Of a stretch of 64,000 nucleotides of DNA, positions 63,150 through 64,000 are shown in pieces. Source of the DNA: Pseudomonas sp. MYb327 (lineage in GTDB: Bacteria; Pseudomonadota; Gammaproteobacteria; Pseudomonadales; Pseudomonadaceae); assembly GCF_040438925.1 (NCBI RefSeq), contig NZ_CP159258.1, positions 3,114,001 through 3,178,000 of the forward strand. The letters are read 5' to 3'. The first letter of the stretch is position 1, and each line of letters starts with the position of its first letter. A model generated the notes under the pieces. That model was given only the letters and a program-made list of their open reading frames with translations, made no database searches and was not told the DNA's origin. The position numbers and the translations under genes are program-made.

Positions 63150-64000
63150 TTAATCAATCAATTGAGCTTCTTTGAGCGCTCCGACGGCTGCGAGCCAGCG
63201 CGGGTCTTGACGGTATTCAGAGTTCGCAAAAGACTGGCCGCGCATGCGCGCGATGCGCTCGGAAGGCTTGACCTTCAGACGCTGGGCAGCACTCAGTGCC
63301 AGTTCGGCAGCGCCGCGATCATTGCACACCAGGCCCATGTCGCATCCGGCGGTAAGCGCGGCTTCAATGCGGCTTGCGGCATCGCCAACTACGTGGGCGC
63401 CGGCCATGGACAGGTCGTCACTGAAAATCACACCGTCGAATTGCAACTCGCCGCGCAGGATGTCCTGCAACCAGCGACGGGAAAAACCGGCGGGCTGCGA
63501 ATCGACTTGCGGGTAAATAACGTGAGCCGGCATGATCGCAGCGAGCTGCTTGCTCAATTTGGCGAACGGCACCAGATCGTTGGCGCGGATCTCTTCGAGG
63601 CTGCGCTCATCGTTGGGGATTGCGACGTGGGAATCTGCTTCAGCCCAGCCGTGACCGGGGAAATGCTTGCCGGTGGCAGCCATGCCAGCCAGGTTCATAC
63701 CACGGATGAACGCGCCTGCGAGCACGGCTGCGCGTTCCGGATCACCCTCGAACGAACGGGTACCGACCACTGCGCTGCGTTGGTAATCGAGATCCAGCAC
63801 CGGGGCGAAGCTCAGATCCAGACCAACGGCCAACACTTCGGTGGCCATGATCCAGCCACACTGCTCAGCCAGATACTCGGCATTGTGGTTGTCGGCAATG
63901 GCACGCATGGCGGGCAATCGCACGAAGCCCTGACGCAGACGCTGCACGCGCCCGCCCTCCTGGTCCACCGCTAGCAGCAAATCAGGACGAATGGCGCGAA
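63150..64000 (-). CDS. nagZ: Beta-N-acetylhexosaminidase NagZ, N-terminus cut by window edge
   Basis: Removes GlcNAc from anhydromuropeptides in cytoplasmic murein recycling, and so influences AmpC induction. The frame remains open to the window end (about 283 codons). Glycosidase family 3 motifs: LLLAVDQEGGRVQRLRQGFVRLP, FAPVLDLDYQRS, GKHFPGHGWAEADSH (the His-Asp catalytic loop) and VIFSDDLSMAGA with the nucleophile Asp. The true start lies beyond 64000; an internal TTG is not the start. Confidence 0.95.
   Translation of the reverse strand, partial: RAIRPDLLLAVDQEGGRVQRLRQGFVRLPAMRAIADNHNAEYLAEQCGWIMATEVLAVGLDLSFAPVLDLDYQRSAVVGTRSFEGDPERAAVLAGAFIRGMNLAGMAATGKHFPGHGWAEADSHVAIPNDERSLEEIRANDLVPFAKLSKQLAAIMPAHVIYPQVDSQPAGFSRRWLQDILRGELQFDGVIFSDDLSMAGAHVVGDAASRIEAALTAGCDMGLVCNDRGAAELALSAAQRLKVKPSERIARMRGQSFANSEYRQDPRWLAAVGALKEAQLID

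Overview
This window reads as chromosome of a Pseudomonas of the fluorescens group. The evidence is the high-GC, densely packed genes, the typical pseudomonad versions of GltX, UvrB, QueF, CopRS, LolCDE, Mfd and NagZ, and at least ten intergenic REP/REPIN elements built on GTAGGAGC-type repeats. From memory of P. aeruginosa PAO1, dusA to copS corresponds to about PA2795-PA2810, and lolE to nagZ to about PA2986-PA3005. These correspondences are recollections, not searches. No prophage, insertion sequence, integron or CRISPR array is visible.

Layout. 1-2.5 kb: a J-domain protein (cut by the window edge), a DUF1266 protein and the small heat-shock gene ibpA, with a sigma32-like promoter and a ROSE-like leader. 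2.6-5.6 kb: dusC, a thioesterase, a hydrolase and its TetR regulator. 5.7-6.3 kb: a duplicated tRNA-Glu/tRNA-Ala operon. 6.5-17 kb: gltX, an EmrAB-type pump, uvrB, an aromatic aminotransferase, tRNA-Asn and a xanthine-type permease. 17.3-29.1 kb: an accessory stretch with a broken brnTA toxin-antitoxin pair, nat, an exonuclease III gene, a Gly/Ser-rich secreted protein, a DUF1254 protein, a diguanylate cyclase, two L,D-transpeptidase-type genes, pheC, a small gene behind a structured leader, and an intact RHH/ParE pair. 29.2-39.5 kb: dusA, tal, an RssB/RssC-type regulatory pair, a PilZ protein, mlaA, a HAD-like pseudoenzyme, queF, and a cupredoxin gene divergent from copRS with a copper box between them. 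39.6-46.9 kb: lolCDE, a divergent PilZ protein, a phosphodiesterase, sthA and apbE.

The most interesting locus is 47.1-53.2 kb: four tightly coupled genes on the minus strand encoding a membrane-fusion protein, a periplasmic glycosidase-like protein, a BcsA-like family 2 glycosyltransferase with a C-terminal PilZ-like domain, and a NodT/OprM-type outer-membrane lipoprotein. It looks like a polysaccharide synthesis and export machine that uses a tripartite efflux-style conduit instead of a BcsC or AlgE porin. It sits where I recall the nqr operon in P. aeruginosa, next to an apbE that has lost its nqr neighbours.

53.7-64 kb: gapB with two HexR-like half-site pairs upstream, mfd, a CsiV-like gene, a SWIM-SNF2 helicase, the methylthioinosine phosphorylase gene and nagZ (cut by the window edge). 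A cyclic-di-GMP theme recurs: one diguanylate cyclase with an intact inhibitory site, two free-standing PilZ-type proteins and the PilZ-tailed synthase.
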